From: Nocardia pneumoniae NBRC 100136
GTDB lineage: Bacteria; Actinomycetota; Actinomycetes; Mycobacteriales; Mycobacteriaceae
Assembly: GCF_000308755.1 (NCBI RefSeq)
Contig: NZ_BAGF01000075.1
Span: 184,736-248,735, forward strand
Length of the DNA: 64,000 bases
Reading direction: 5' to 3'
Part shown: positions 16,251 through 23,881 of the stretch, piece after piece
Layout of the letters: each line of letters opens with the position of its first letter
Position numbering within the stretch: position 1 is the stretch's first letter
The notes under the pieces: model-generated
The model's database searches: none
The model's input: the letters and a program-made list of their open reading frames with translations, nothing else
What the model was told of the DNA's origin: nothing
Translations under genes and position numbers: made by a program

Positions 16251-16278
16251 AACTTGACAGAACTTGACCGGAGTTGAT
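16251..16278. promoter_or_regulatory. Direct repeats AACTTGAC in the divergent promoter region
   Basis: AACTTGAC occurs at 16251-16258 and again at 16261-16268, a 10-bp period, followed by a degenerate AGTTGAT at 16272-16278. The elements lie between the leftward small genes and the rightward DUF6879/XRE operon, 89 nt before the ATG at 16367. They may be a regulator site or overlapping -35 elements. Confidence 0.4.
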
Positions 16279-16366
16279 TGTACTGGCCACATAGTCGGCC
16301 ATCTACGGGACCATGACACATGGCAGACGCCAAACAATGTCATTCCGGTAGGCAGGAGCAACGACA

Positions 16367-16723
16367 ATGACAGACGGTGAAGCAGGGCGAAGACTGACCC
16401 TGAGATTCCTCGGCCGGGGCGGCTCGACCGTCGGCGAATGCCCGGCGTTGTACGCCACGGACGAAGGCTCGTACGTAGCGCAGGGCTGGGCTACGGGCCA
16501 GTCTGGAACAGTGGAGATTCCACACTTGCTACTCGGGTTCTTGGAGCCGGATACGTTCATAGGGGCCACGCTGACGGACACCGGCCGGGGAACGTTCACC
16601 CTGACCGGTCGACCGATCACGGATGCCGAGACGATGAGCCAGCTCGATCTGGCCGACGACGAAACGGCTATCGAGGTGCCGATGCTGGAAAGGACGTTCT
16701 ACGGTGCTTCTACTGCAAGGTGA
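16367..16723 (+). CDS. Hypothetical protein of a DUF6879/XRE operon
   Basis: The protein has 118 residues. The N-terminal half is a beta-rich unit with GECPALYATDEGSYVAQGWA; the C-terminal third (LDLADDETAIEVPMLER) is a typical ending of the small proteins encoded next to DUF6879 and DUF5753-XRE genes in actinobacteria. An AGGAG site lies 8 nt before the ATG. Its end overlaps the next gene by 20 nt. The function is unknown; it is probably part of a three-component module with the two genes that follow. Confidence 0.65.
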   Translation: MTDGEAGRRLTLRFLGRGGSTVGECPALYATDEGSYVAQGWATGQSGTVEIPHLLLGFLEPDTFIGATLTDTGRGTFTLTGRPITDAETMSQLDLADDETAIEVPMLERTFYGASTAR

Positions 16724-17231
16724 TCCGTACCCGGATCTTCTCCGCTCATGCCAGCACGAAGCGTTCCACCTCGAAGTCCGCGACTCCTACGGCGTCGCTG
16801 TAGAGTCCGAGCCATTGCGTCGGTTCCTCAATGGGGAGCCGGCCAGGGACCTCGAATGGTTTGGTCCGTGGCGGTCGCTCATCGAGGAGACGACCGGCCG
16901 GGGTGTAGCTGTGCGACGGGTGCGGGTACTCACCGAGCCACACACCGACTACCACCGTTGGATGCTGACGACGACACCCGAGAACATCCATGCCGGGGAA
17001 GACATCCGGTACCTACCGCGCCATCTTGCGGACACAGTGCCCGATGAGGACTACTGGTTGTTGGATGACGAACGAGTAGCCTTCCACGTGCGCGATTCCG
17101 ACGGGCGCGGACTTGGCGTAGCCGTCACCTCGGACGCTTGGATCGTTGATCACTGCGTCAGCGTGAAACGACGGCTATGGGAGCTTGCCACGCCATTCGA
17201 GGACTATGCGGGGCCTAGCACTCTGAAGTGA
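16704..17231 (+). CDS. DUF6879 family protein
   Basis: The protein has 175 residues. It shows the family pattern: HEAFHLEVRDSY near the N-terminus, GVAVRRVRVLTEPHTDYHRW in the middle, then ENIHAGEDIRYLPR and a C-terminal WELATPFEDY. DUF6879 proteins are almost always encoded beside an XRE-DUF5753 regulator, and the pair has been discussed as toxin-antitoxin-like or signalling modules; the biochemical role is not established. GTG 16704 is used as start because the family motif begins close behind. The stop overlaps the next start by 4 nt. Confidence 0.78.
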   Translation: MLLLQGDPYPDLLRSCQHEAFHLEVRDSYGVAVESEPLRRFLNGEPARDLEWFGPWRSLIEETTGRGVAVRRVRVLTEPHTDYHRWMLTTTPENIHAGEDIRYLPRHLADTVPDEDYWLLDDERVAFHVRDSDGRGLGVAVTSDAWIVDHCVSVKRRLWELATPFEDYAGPSTLK

Positions 17232-18070
17232 GCGACTCGGTTCACCAACAGCGGGAAGCGCTCGGTAAGCGACTGCGCGAGATGCGGAAGGACGCCGGAC
17301 TCACCGGACGCCAGCTCGCGACTCTGGCGGGCTGGCACGAGTCCAAGGTGTCCAAGGTGGAGACCGGTGACCGTAGCCCCACAGAGGCCGATCTACGGGC
17401 CTACTGTGCCCACACAGGTAACCAAGGGCAGTTGGCAGACCTGATAGCTACCCTCCGCAATATCGAAGCCGCATACCTGGAATGGCGGCGAGTGCTTCAC
17501 GCCGGAACCAGGCGACGCCAGGAACGATCTGTAGCGCTGGCCGAACAGACCAAGCTCATGCGGATCTACGAACCGGTGTTGATTCCTGGGATTCTCCAGA
17601 CCGCCGAGTACGCCGAGGCGGTGCTACGCCGAGCCATCGAGTTCTACCGGATACCCAACGACGTGGACCAAGGCGTATCGAAACGACTCGAGCGGCAACA
17701 GGTTCTTTACCGTGGTGACCATCGGTTCCACATCCTGATAGCCGAGCAGTCCTTGTCTACGACTGTGGGAGACCCCGAGGTTATGACCGGTCAGCTAGAC
17801 CGGTTGCTCGCTGTTATGGGGTTACCTCGAATGCTGTTCGGTGTGGTGCCCTCCGGGGCCGAATGGCTCACGCCTGCGACGAACTTCGTCATGTTCGACG
17901 ACCGGATGGTTCTCGTCGAGGCGATTTCAGCGGAGCTGATGATTACTCAGCCCCGAGAGATCGCGTTGTACGCGCGTGCGTTCGAAACGCTCGCCGCGCA
18001 GTCGGTCACCGGCAAAGCTGCGCGTGCGCTGGTGGGGGCGGCGCTGGACCGATGGCGGAGCAAGCCCTAG
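17228..18070 (+). CDS. XRE-family regulator with DUF5753 domain
   Basis: The protein has 280 residues, the standard length. Residues 10-65 form the helix-turn-helix (LGKRLREMRKDAGLTGRQLA, then WHESKVSKVETGDRSPT). Residues 95-275 are the DUF5753 sensor-like domain with MRIYEPVLIPGILQTAEYAE, then HFILI-type core strands and the GVVPSGAEW segment. Such proteins in Streptomyces (WhiJ-like) act with small partner proteins in developmental control. GTG 17228 overlaps the DUF6879 stop by 4 nt, so stoichiometric expression with DUF6879 is likely. It probably autoregulates from the 16097-16366 region. Confidence 0.88.
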   Translation: MSDSVHQQREALGKRLREMRKDAGLTGRQLATLAGWHESKVSKVETGDRSPTEADLRAYCAHTGNQGQLADLIATLRNIEAAYLEWRRVLHAGTRRRQERSVALAEQTKLMRIYEPVLIPGILQTAEYAEAVLRRAIEFYRIPNDVDQGVSKRLERQQVLYRGDHRFHILIAEQSLSTTVGDPEVMTGQLDRLLAVMGLPRMLFGVVPSGAEWLTPATNFVMFDDRMVLVEAISAELMITQPREIALYARAFETLAAQSVTGKAARALVGAALDRWRSKP

Positions 18071-18186
18071 GTAGCGGGGCGATCGGACGCGGGTTCGCAG
18101 TCCTGGCTGCGCCGCTACGCCACGAAATACTCGATACGGGTTCCGCCGCGCCTGGGCGGCGTTGCGGTTCAACGAGGGCAGCTCGA

Positions 18187-18226
18187 GTGAGTGGTGTTAC
18201 ACGCGTTGGTGTGCAACACCACTCAC
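18187..18226. terminator. Hairpin related to the one at 23019
   Basis: GTGAGTGGTGTT (18187-18198) pairs perfectly with AACACCACTCAC (18215-18226); the loop contains a further ACAC/GTGT pairing. Its sequence and its distance to the FkbM-like 3' fragment match the hairpin after the intact FkbM gene at 23019-23057, so it appears to be a duplicated terminator. It can also serve the XRE gene upstream. Confidence 0.7.
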
Positions 18227-18256
18227 CGCACTACTCGGACCCGGGCTCGGGACGAG

Positions 18257-18295
18257 TCAGTTGTCTCTCGGCCTGACGGCGTAGACCTCGTGCAG
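18257..18295 (-). pseudogene. 3' fragment of an FkbM-methyltransferase-like gene
   Basis: The last 12 codons plus stop read LHEVYAVRPRDN, almost the same as the end of the FkbM gene at 23087 (LHEVYAVRSADN). The DNA between this fragment and the hairpin downstream of it is also alignable with the region after the FkbM stop. The fragment breaks off at TGCAG, where it joins the duplicated 82-bp block. Confidence 0.65.
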
Positions 18296-18372
18296 CGACT
18301 CGGCACCCGGTTCCGGTCCGCCACCGCCGACCAGTCCGGCGAAGGCTGGTTCGCGGTGATCGGCCGCGCCGC
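18291..18372 (+). repeat. Second copy of the 82-bp segment of 14415-14496
   Basis: This is the same sequence as within the gene at 14168, in the same orientation, joined at its left end to the FkbM-like fragment through a shared TGCAG. No start codon or downstream frame makes a functional gene. It lies in the 517-nt region 18071-18587 between the XRE and LacI genes, which holds only remnants and promoter elements. Confidence 0.85.
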
Positions 18373-18442
18373 CCACGACGCAGCATGAGGACATGTCTTA
18401 AGGGGGTTTTACAACTGTCCGGTATCGTCTCGACCGTTGTGA

Positions 18443-18456
18443 GTAACCGGTTCCTG
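18443..18456. promoter_or_regulatory. AACCGGTT palindrome upstream of the LacI gene
   Basis: GTAACCGGTTCCTG is centred on an 8-bp perfect palindrome. It recurs with one change (GTAACCGGTTTCTG) at 19691-19704, at the start of the esterase gene. LacI-family operators are palindromes with a central CG, which fits. Binding by the adjacent LacI protein is inference. Confidence 0.5.
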
Positions 18457-18587
18457 ACGGCGCTCGAGTGCGGGAGCGCTCCGGCGCGTGCATGCTGGAC
18501 AGGGTTGACCCGGGGAGACCTCCTATGCTGGGACCGCTTGCCGACATGCGGAGCGGTGCGCGGGTGGGAAGAAGGAGACTGCGGAGG

Positions 18588-19631
18588 ATGAGCGAGCGGG
18601 TCCGTAGTACGCATCCCGGCCGTGTCACCATCCGGACGGTCGCCAACGCGGCCGGGGTCTCGACCGCGACCGTTTCTCGTGTCATGAGCGGTGTGAACAC
18701 CGTGAACCCCGAGCTCGCCGCGAGGGTCCGGCGAGCCGCTGAGGAACTGGCCTACCGCCCCAGCGAAGCCGCTCGCGGCCTGGCGCGCGGCGGCCTGCGC
18801 CATGTCGGCCTGCTGATGCCCGACCTCGCCAATTCCTATTTCCACGACATCGCCAAACATCTGCATCAGGCGGCATCACAGGCCGGCTTCCGCATGCTTA
18901 TTGCCGATCACACCGGCGACCCGGCCGACGAGTACACCACCGCGTGGGACCTGATGGGCCACGTGGACGGTTTGATCCTGCTGTCCTCCCGCATCACTGC
19001 GACAGGGTTGAAAGAACTCGCCCGCCAAACCACCCCCGTGGTGCTGGTCAACCGCGTGGAGCTCGGTGTCGATCTCCCCATGGTCGGGGTGGACGGCTTC
19101 ACTGGCATGCTTGAGCTCTGCGCCCATCTGGCAGACCTCGGCCACCGCCAGGTCGTATACCTGTCCGGTTCAGACCATGCCTGGCAGGACCGGGAACGAT
19201 GGCGCGCCATCCAGACCAGCCACTTTTTGGGAATACAGGCCGTCAGGGTCGAATGCGACGGAACACTCGAGGCCGGCTACCACGCGATCGAACACGCGCT
19301 CGGTCACCACCCGACCGCACTGATCTGCTTCAACGACCTGTCCGCCATCGGCGCCATCTCCAAGCTGCGAGAACTCGGGATCGATGTGCCAACCGACATC
19401 TCGGTCACCGGTTTCGACGACATCACCATCGGGCGCCATGTCCCCCCTGCCCTCACCACCGTCGCAAGCCCACGAGACGAACTCGGCCGCCGGGCATGGT
19501 CCCTGCTCCACGCCGCCTTGGAACAGCAACCTCCCGCCGAGGTATCCACGCTGCTGACCACCTCCTTGATCAAACGCCAATCAACCGGCCCGAACATCAC
19601 GACCGGCAAGTCCACTCGCGACGAGCTCTGA
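18588..19631 (+). CDS. LacI-family transcriptional regulator
   Basis: The protein has 347 residues. Residues 10-60 are the LacI helix-turn-helix and hinge: VTIRTVANAAGVSTATVSRV, then EELAYRPSEAARGLARG. The rest is a periplasmic-binding-protein-like sensor domain with the usual landmarks VGLLMPDLANSYF, GHRQVVYLSG and ICFNDLSAIGA, ending with TDISVTGFDDI. ATG 18588 has a GGAGG-like element directly upstream; a longer in-frame start would overlap the promoter elements. The next gene, a glucuronoyl-esterase-like lipoprotein, follows after 50 nt, and a sugar or sugar-acid inducer is likely. Repeated AACCGGTT palindromes are candidate operators. Confidence 0.92.
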   Translation: MSERVRSTHPGRVTIRTVANAAGVSTATVSRVMSGVNTVNPELAARVRRAAEELAYRPSEAARGLARGGLRHVGLLMPDLANSYFHDIAKHLHQAASQAGFRMLIADHTGDPADEYTTAWDLMGHVDGLILLSSRITATGLKELARQTTPVVLVNRVELGVDLPMVGVDGFTGMLELCAHLADLGHRQVVYLSGSDHAWQDRERWRAIQTSHFLGIQAVRVECDGTLEAGYHAIEHALGHHPTALICFNDLSAIGAISKLRELGIDVPTDISVTGFDDITIGRHVPPALTTVASPRDELGRRAWSLLHAALEQQPPAEVSTLLTTSLIKRQSTGPNITTGKSTRDEL

Positions 19632-19681
19632 CAACCTTGCCGCTATACAACGGGCCATCATCCACGGTATGGTCCTACTGC

Positions 19682-21052
19682 ATGAGCAAAGTAACCGGTT
19701 TCTGGCGACATGCGCGGTGGCTGTGTGTCGTCCTGTGCGTGGGTGTGGCCGCGTGCGCGAGCGCCGAGCCCGGGCCAAAGACGGTCGACTACAACAACAT
19801 GCCCGGCTACAACTACGACGAGGCGAAGATCCCGCCGTACGAGTTGCTCGACCCGCAGCGCATGGCCGACGGGAAACCTGTGACGACGCAGCAGCAATGG
19901 TGGACCCAGCGTCGGCCGGAGATCGTGAAGCTGTTCGAAGACAACATCTATGGGCGTACGCCGGCCGCCGCCGATCAGGCTCCCGTGCGCGTGGAGTCCG
20001 TCGAAGGCCGCGCCCCAGCATTGGATGGGCTTGCCTACCGCGAGCAAGTGGACCTGATCTTCGGGCCGACACCGAAGCCGGGCAGCCATACCGCCTGGCG
20101 CATGCGTGTGCTGCTGTACCTGCCTGCCCGTGCGACCGGGCCGGTGCCGGTGATCTTCGGCCTCAACGGTGGCGGCAACCAGTCGGTCGTCGACGACCCG
20201 GGTATCAAGCCGACCGATGTCTGGGTCAGCGAAGACGAGCAGGCGCCGCATCCCGAAACCCCAGGAGCGGACACCCGCGGATCGCAAAGCACGCAGTGGC
20301 AGGTCAAGACCGTGTTGTCACGAGGCTACGGACTTGCAACGGCCTACTACCAAGACCTCGAGCCCGACGCGAAAGACCAACGCGTCAATAGTGTCCGCGC
20401 CCTGTTCGAAAAACCTGGGACCTCCCCTGCGCCGAACGAGTGGGGCGCTGTCGCGGCGTGGGCTTGGGGATACCGTAAGGCGGTCGCATACCTGCGGAGC
20501 AACCCCGCCGTCGACGCGGCTCATGTCGCGGTGACCGGCCACAGCCGCCTGGGCAAGGCCGCCGACTGGGCCGCGGCCACCACACCGGAGATCGGCGCAC
20601 TGCTGTCGACGGAATCCGGAAAAGGCGGGCAGTCGATCCAGCGACGCGAGCTCGGCGAAACCGTCGAACACCTCGCTGAGAAGTTCCCGCACTGGATGTG
20701 CCCGGCCTACGCCACGTGGATAGACCGTGACCAACAGATACCGGCAGACGGAAACCTGCTGCTGTCACTGGTGGCGCCGCGCCCGCTGTACACCGCGAGC
20801 GCCAACGACGACCGATGGGCCGACCCCAAAGGCGAATTCCTCTCCCTGCGCAGCGCCGCAACCACCTACACGCTGCTGGGAACGAGCGCCCTCCCGTCGG
20901 ACACACCCATGCCTCCGGTCGATCAACCGATCGGAACCGACACCAACACCGCCTACCACATCCGCTCCGGCAAACACGACGTCACCGCCTACGACTGGCA
21001 GCGCTACCTCGACTTCCTCGACACGCGCTGGGGTGCACCCGCACACCGGTAG
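19682..21052 (+). CDS. CE15-like glucuronoyl esterase lipoprotein
   Basis: The protein has 456 residues. A lipoprotein signal peptide (WLCVVLCVGVAAC) ends at a VAAC lipobox, so it should sit on the outer face of the membrane. The alpha/beta-hydrolase core has the CE15 nucleophile motif GHSRLGKAADW with Ser288, the segment STESGKGGQSIQRRELGETV with Glu311, and His432 in SGKHDVTAYDW as the expected catalytic histidine. CE15 enzymes cleave the ester between lignin alcohols and 4-O-methylglucuronate of xylan; bacterial members are broader. The ATG follows the LacI stop by 50 nt. The LacI upstream and transporter downstream suggest hydrolysis outside the cell followed by uptake. Confidence 0.82.
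   Translation: MSKVTGFWRHARWLCVVLCVGVAACASAEPGPKTVDYNNMPGYNYDEAKIPPYELLDPQRMADGKPVTTQQQWWTQRRPEIVKLFEDNIYGRTPAAADQAPVRVESVEGRAPALDGLAYREQVDLIFGPTPKPGSHTAWRMRVLLYLPARATGPVPVIFGLNGGGNQSVVDDPGIKPTDVWVSEDEQAPHPETPGADTRGSQSTQWQVKTVLSRGYGLATAYYQDLEPDAKDQRVNSVRALFEKPGTSPAPNEWGAVAAWAWGYRKAVAYLRSNPAVDAAHVAVTGHSRLGKAADWAAATTPEIGALLSTESGKGGQSIQRRELGETVEHLAEKFPHWMCPAYATWIDRDQQIPADGNLLLSLVAPRPLYTASANDDRWADPKGEFLSLRSAATTYTLLGTSALPSDTPMPPVDQPIGTDTNTAYHIRSGKHDVTAYDWQRYLDFLDTRWGAPAHR
19691..19704. promoter_or_regulatory. AACCGGTT palindrome over the start of the esterase gene
   Basis: GTAACCGGTTTCTG overlaps codons 4-8 of the esterase. It matches the site upstream of the LacI gene at 13 of 14 positions. A LacI protein bound here would block elongation or a promoter in the 50-nt gap. 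It could be chance, since it also encodes protein. Confidence 0.4.
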
Positions 21053-21297
21053 ACAACGTCCGGCCTGCCCATAGACCGGTGTAACTCGTTCGTTCCTTGA
21101 CGATTGGGTTACTTATGGGTGATGGGCAGGCCGGGGTTTCCCTGCTGAGATGAATAATTTACATCGATGAATTCGTCTGCGCGCCAACGAGTTCTGTGGC
21201 AAATCTGCAGAGTTCTCGCGAATAGTCCCCACAATTCGCGGACACCTGGTCCGTTTCAGCCCCTCACCGCACAATTCGATCGAATCGGCACAGCCCC

Positions 21298-22740
21298 ATG
21301 ACTTTTGCATCCGGCTCCGGGTCCGCTTCAACGCGCACCGCCACAGTCGACACTCCGATCGTGACAACTGCGGAGCTGCGCCGCGCCGCGTGGGGTAGCT
21401 CGGTCGGAAGTGCGCTCGAATACTACGACTTCGCGCTTTACAGCCTGGCCTCCACGCTTGTATTCGGGCCACTGTTCTTCCCGGGCAACACCGCCTCCAC
21501 CGGGTTGATGCTCAGCTTCGCCACCTACTTCATCGGTTTCGCGGTGCGGCCGCTGGGCGGGCTGTTCTTCGGCCGTCTCGGCGACCGTCTGGGGCGCAGA
21601 TTCGTGCTCATGGCGACGATCATCATGATGGGTGTGGCCAGCACCGGCATCGGTGTGCTGCCCACCTACCATGGCAACGAAAACGACTGGTACTCAACTG
21701 GAGTTGGCCTACTTGCCCCGATTATGCTGATCGGGCTACGCATCGTGCAGGGCCTCGGAGCCGGTGCCGAGATGGCGGGCGCGTCGATCCTTATGACGGA
21801 ATACGCACCACCACGTCGGCGTGGCTTCTATGCCTCCCTCCCCTTCCTCGGAGTACAGGCCGGCACTGTCGCGGCGGCGCTGGTGTACTTCGCGGTGTTC
21901 CACGTCCACCACTCGATCACCGATTCCTGGCTGTGGCGGCCACCTTTCCTCGCCAGCGCGGCAATCCTCGTCGTCGCAATGTACCTGCGAGCCAACCTCA
22001 AAGAATCGCCGACGTTCACCAAGCTCGCCCCTCGCGACCGGATAGACGAGCGTCCACTGCGGAACCTGCTCGCATCGTCACGGCCGGTACTGCTGCGGGG
22101 CATCGGCCTGAGGATTGCCGAGAACGGTTCGTCATCGATCTACCAGGCCCTCGCGGTAGCGTATGTGACCAGCGCGGCGGTTGGTCTCGAAGGACCTATC
22201 GGCGCGTTGTCGCTGGTGTTCGCGGCATCGCTCGGATCGGTGACGATACCGATCGCCGGAATCCTTTCCGACCGGTTCGGCCGTGTGCGCACCTATCGAG
22301 CATTCGCCTACTTCCAGCTGATTTCGGCGTTTCCGATCTGGTGGGTGCTCAGCCGCGGAAGCGTGGTGGCGACGATCGTGGTCATCTCGCTAGCCCTCGG
22401 TGTCGGCACATGGGGGATGTTCGGCTCGCAGAGCGCGTTGCTGAGCGAACTGTTCGGCGCCCGGCAACGCTACCTCGGTGTGTCGGTGGCCAGAGAGATC
22501 TCGGCAGTGATATCCGGTGGTATCGCGCCATTGATCGGCGCATGGATTATCACCCAGGTCGTGGCCACCGACGGTGGACCAGACATCCCCGAGGCCGGCC
22601 TCGGCGCATGGAAATTCATCGCCGGCTACCTGTGCATCCTCACCACTATCACGATCGTCACCACCTTCATCACGCCGGATCCAACCAACCGCGACCTCGA
22701 CGACCCGCGCGATGTGATCACCGCGATTCATCATCGGTGA
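21298..22740 (+). CDS. MHS-type MFS transporter (metabolite:H+ symporter)
   Basis: The protein has 480 residues with about 12 hydrophobic segments. The MHS-subfamily signatures are RRAAWGSSVGSALEYYDFAL before helix 1, FGRLGDRLGRRFVL between helices 2 and 3, and GLRIVQGLGAGAEMAGA in helix 4, with the repeated-half motif SDRFGRVRTY at about residue 325. Relatives carry shikimate, proline/betaine, citrate, alpha-ketoglutarate or benzoate derivatives. ATG 21298 is preceded by 245 nt without another gene, so it may have its own promoter. The esterase and LacI genes upstream make a sugar acid or aromatic acid a plausible substrate. Confidence 0.9.
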   Translation: MTFASGSGSASTRTATVDTPIVTTAELRRAAWGSSVGSALEYYDFALYSLASTLVFGPLFFPGNTASTGLMLSFATYFIGFAVRPLGGLFFGRLGDRLGRRFVLMATIIMMGVASTGIGVLPTYHGNENDWYSTGVGLLAPIMLIGLRIVQGLGAGAEMAGASILMTEYAPPRRRGFYASLPFLGVQAGTVAAALVYFAVFHVHHSITDSWLWRPPFLASAAILVVAMYLRANLKESPTFTKLAPRDRIDERPLRNLLASSRPVLLRGIGLRIAENGSSSIYQALAVAYVTSAAVGLEGPIGALSLVFAASLGSVTIPIAGILSDRFGRVRTYRAFAYFQLISAFPIWWVLSRGSVVATIVVISLALGVGTWGMFGSQSALLSELFGARQRYLGVSVAREISAVISGGIAPLIGAWIITQVVATDGGPDIPEAGLGAWKFIAGYLCILTTITIVTTFITPDPTNRDLDDPRDVITAIHHR

Positions 22741-22856
22741 CAAGACAGTCGCTGGTGCAACCTCCCCCCACGGCACTGCAGTGTCCGGGAGTCAGTCAGT
22801 GGCAGGACTTGGCGATGTCGACCTGAGGTAACTGCGGCAACGCGCCATGGGACATC

Positions 22857-22967
22857 ATGTTCTCGCCCGCATTCGACACCGTGGTGAATGCCGTCCAGGA
22901 CTGGGCATTCCGGCGCGAAGGCTGGCGAACAGCGCTGGCCTGGGAACGGCTCCAGTTCGACGGTTGA
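22857..22967 (+). pseudogene. Short coding remnant, 36 codons
   Basis: The frame MFSPAFDTVVNAVQDWAFRR continues to ...ALAWERLQFDG and stop, and its composition looks protein-like. It has no ribosome-binding site and is too short to name. It may be the 3' piece of a lost gene. The surrounding 22741-23018 shows nothing else. Confidence 0.2.
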
Positions 22968-23018
22968 CCAGGCTCATCTCGACACCTATGTCATCCGCCT
23001 GAAACCACGGCCAGATTT

Positions 23019-23057
23019 GGTGAGTGGCGTTGCCCTGGCAGTGCAACGCCACTCACC
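23019..23057. terminator. Strong hairpin between convergent MFS and FkbM genes
   Basis: GGTGAGTGGCGTTGC (23019-23033) pairs perfectly with GCAACGCCACTCACC (23043-23057) around a 9-nt loop. It lies 30 nt past the FkbM stop on the minus strand. It is followed by no clear T-tract, as is common in actinobacteria. A sequence relative is at 18187-18226. Confidence 0.8.
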
Positions 23058-23086
23058 TGTGGGCCGGGACCCGTGATCGGAACGTG

Positions 23087-23881
23087 TTAGTTGTCCGCCG
23101 ACCTGACGGCGTATACCTCGTGCAGTTCGGTTCCGGCCAGGCTCGGGTCCTGCCGTGTACGCGCACACAACCCGCGCAGGCGCAGCAGTTCGCAGAACTG
23201 CGCGAGACGGCCGTCCCGGTCGTGGACTTCGGCGACGACGGCGCGGATGCGTGGCCAGTCCGCATCGGCGATACCACGCAGGACGTCCAATTCCGCTCGC
23301 TCGACATCGACTTTGAGCACTCCGATCTCGGCCGTCGGGCCGTGTTCGGCCAAAATCGCCGACACCGTGGTGATCTCGACGTCTATTTGCTCGCCCTCGT
23401 GCAGGCCGTCGGTGATGAGCGCGATCGCCTCGTCGTTCAGGCCGCTGTTGCGCAGGTAGATCGCGGTGGCCTCGTCGTCGGCCGCGCGGTCGGCATACAG
23501 ACCCGAATTCGCCGATGCCCGTGGGTACCAGGTGAACGGCGCCACCCCGGGGGCCGCCCCGACGGCGACCCGCAGCGGCACGCCGTCAGGGATGAAGGCG
23601 GCCACATTGCGTTCCAGGCAATCGAACGTCATCGGGGCCGGCTCGGCGGCGATCACCCGGACGCCAGGGCAGGTATCGGCGAACATCATCGCGCTCAGCC
23701 CGATGTTCGCGCCGATATCTAGTGCGATATCCCCCGGCCGCAACCGTGCCGCGGCACGCCGATAGAACCCGTCCGTCGACATCTCGCCCCACAGCATCCG
23801 CGCCTCGGCCGGACTCGTGCAGGCCACCGTCCTGCCGTCGTCGAGCCGGAGTTGCTGGAATTGCTGGAGAGTCGTCAGCAT
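23087..23881 (-). CDS. FkbM-family SAM-dependent methyltransferase
   Basis: The protein has 264 residues and is a Rossmann-type methyltransferase. Motif I is ALDIGANIGLSAMMFA (residues 53-68), the acidic residue that grips the SAM ribose is Glu80 in VIAAEPAP, and the FkbM-typical EIGVLKVDVERAELDVLRG follows at about 195-213. FkbM proteins usually O-methylate hydroxyl groups of natural products. The ATG overlaps the NRPS stop by 7 nt (ATGCTGA), so it is the last gene of the NRPS transcript and a likely tailoring enzyme for the peptide, for example on a hydroxy-acyl or threonine hydroxyl. A hairpin terminates the unit downstream. Confidence 0.87.
   Translation of the reverse strand: MLTTLQQFQQLRLDDGRTVACTSPAEARMLWGEMSTDGFYRRAAARLRPGDIALDIGANIGLSAMMFADTCPGVRVIAAEPAPMTFDCLERNVAAFIPDGVPLRVAVGAAPGVAPFTWYPRASANSGLYADRAADDEATAIYLRNSGLNDEAIALITDGLHEGEQIDVEITTVSAILAEHGPTAEIGVLKVDVERAELDVLRGIADADWPRIRAVVAEVHDRDGRLAQFCELLRLRGLCARTRQDPSLAGTELHEVYAVRSADN

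Noticed and set aside
11100..18400. Possible integrative element covering the accessory small-gene region
   Set aside because: No integrase, excisionase, relaxase, tRNA gene or flanking attachment repeat is seen. XRE cassettes alone do not make a mobile element.
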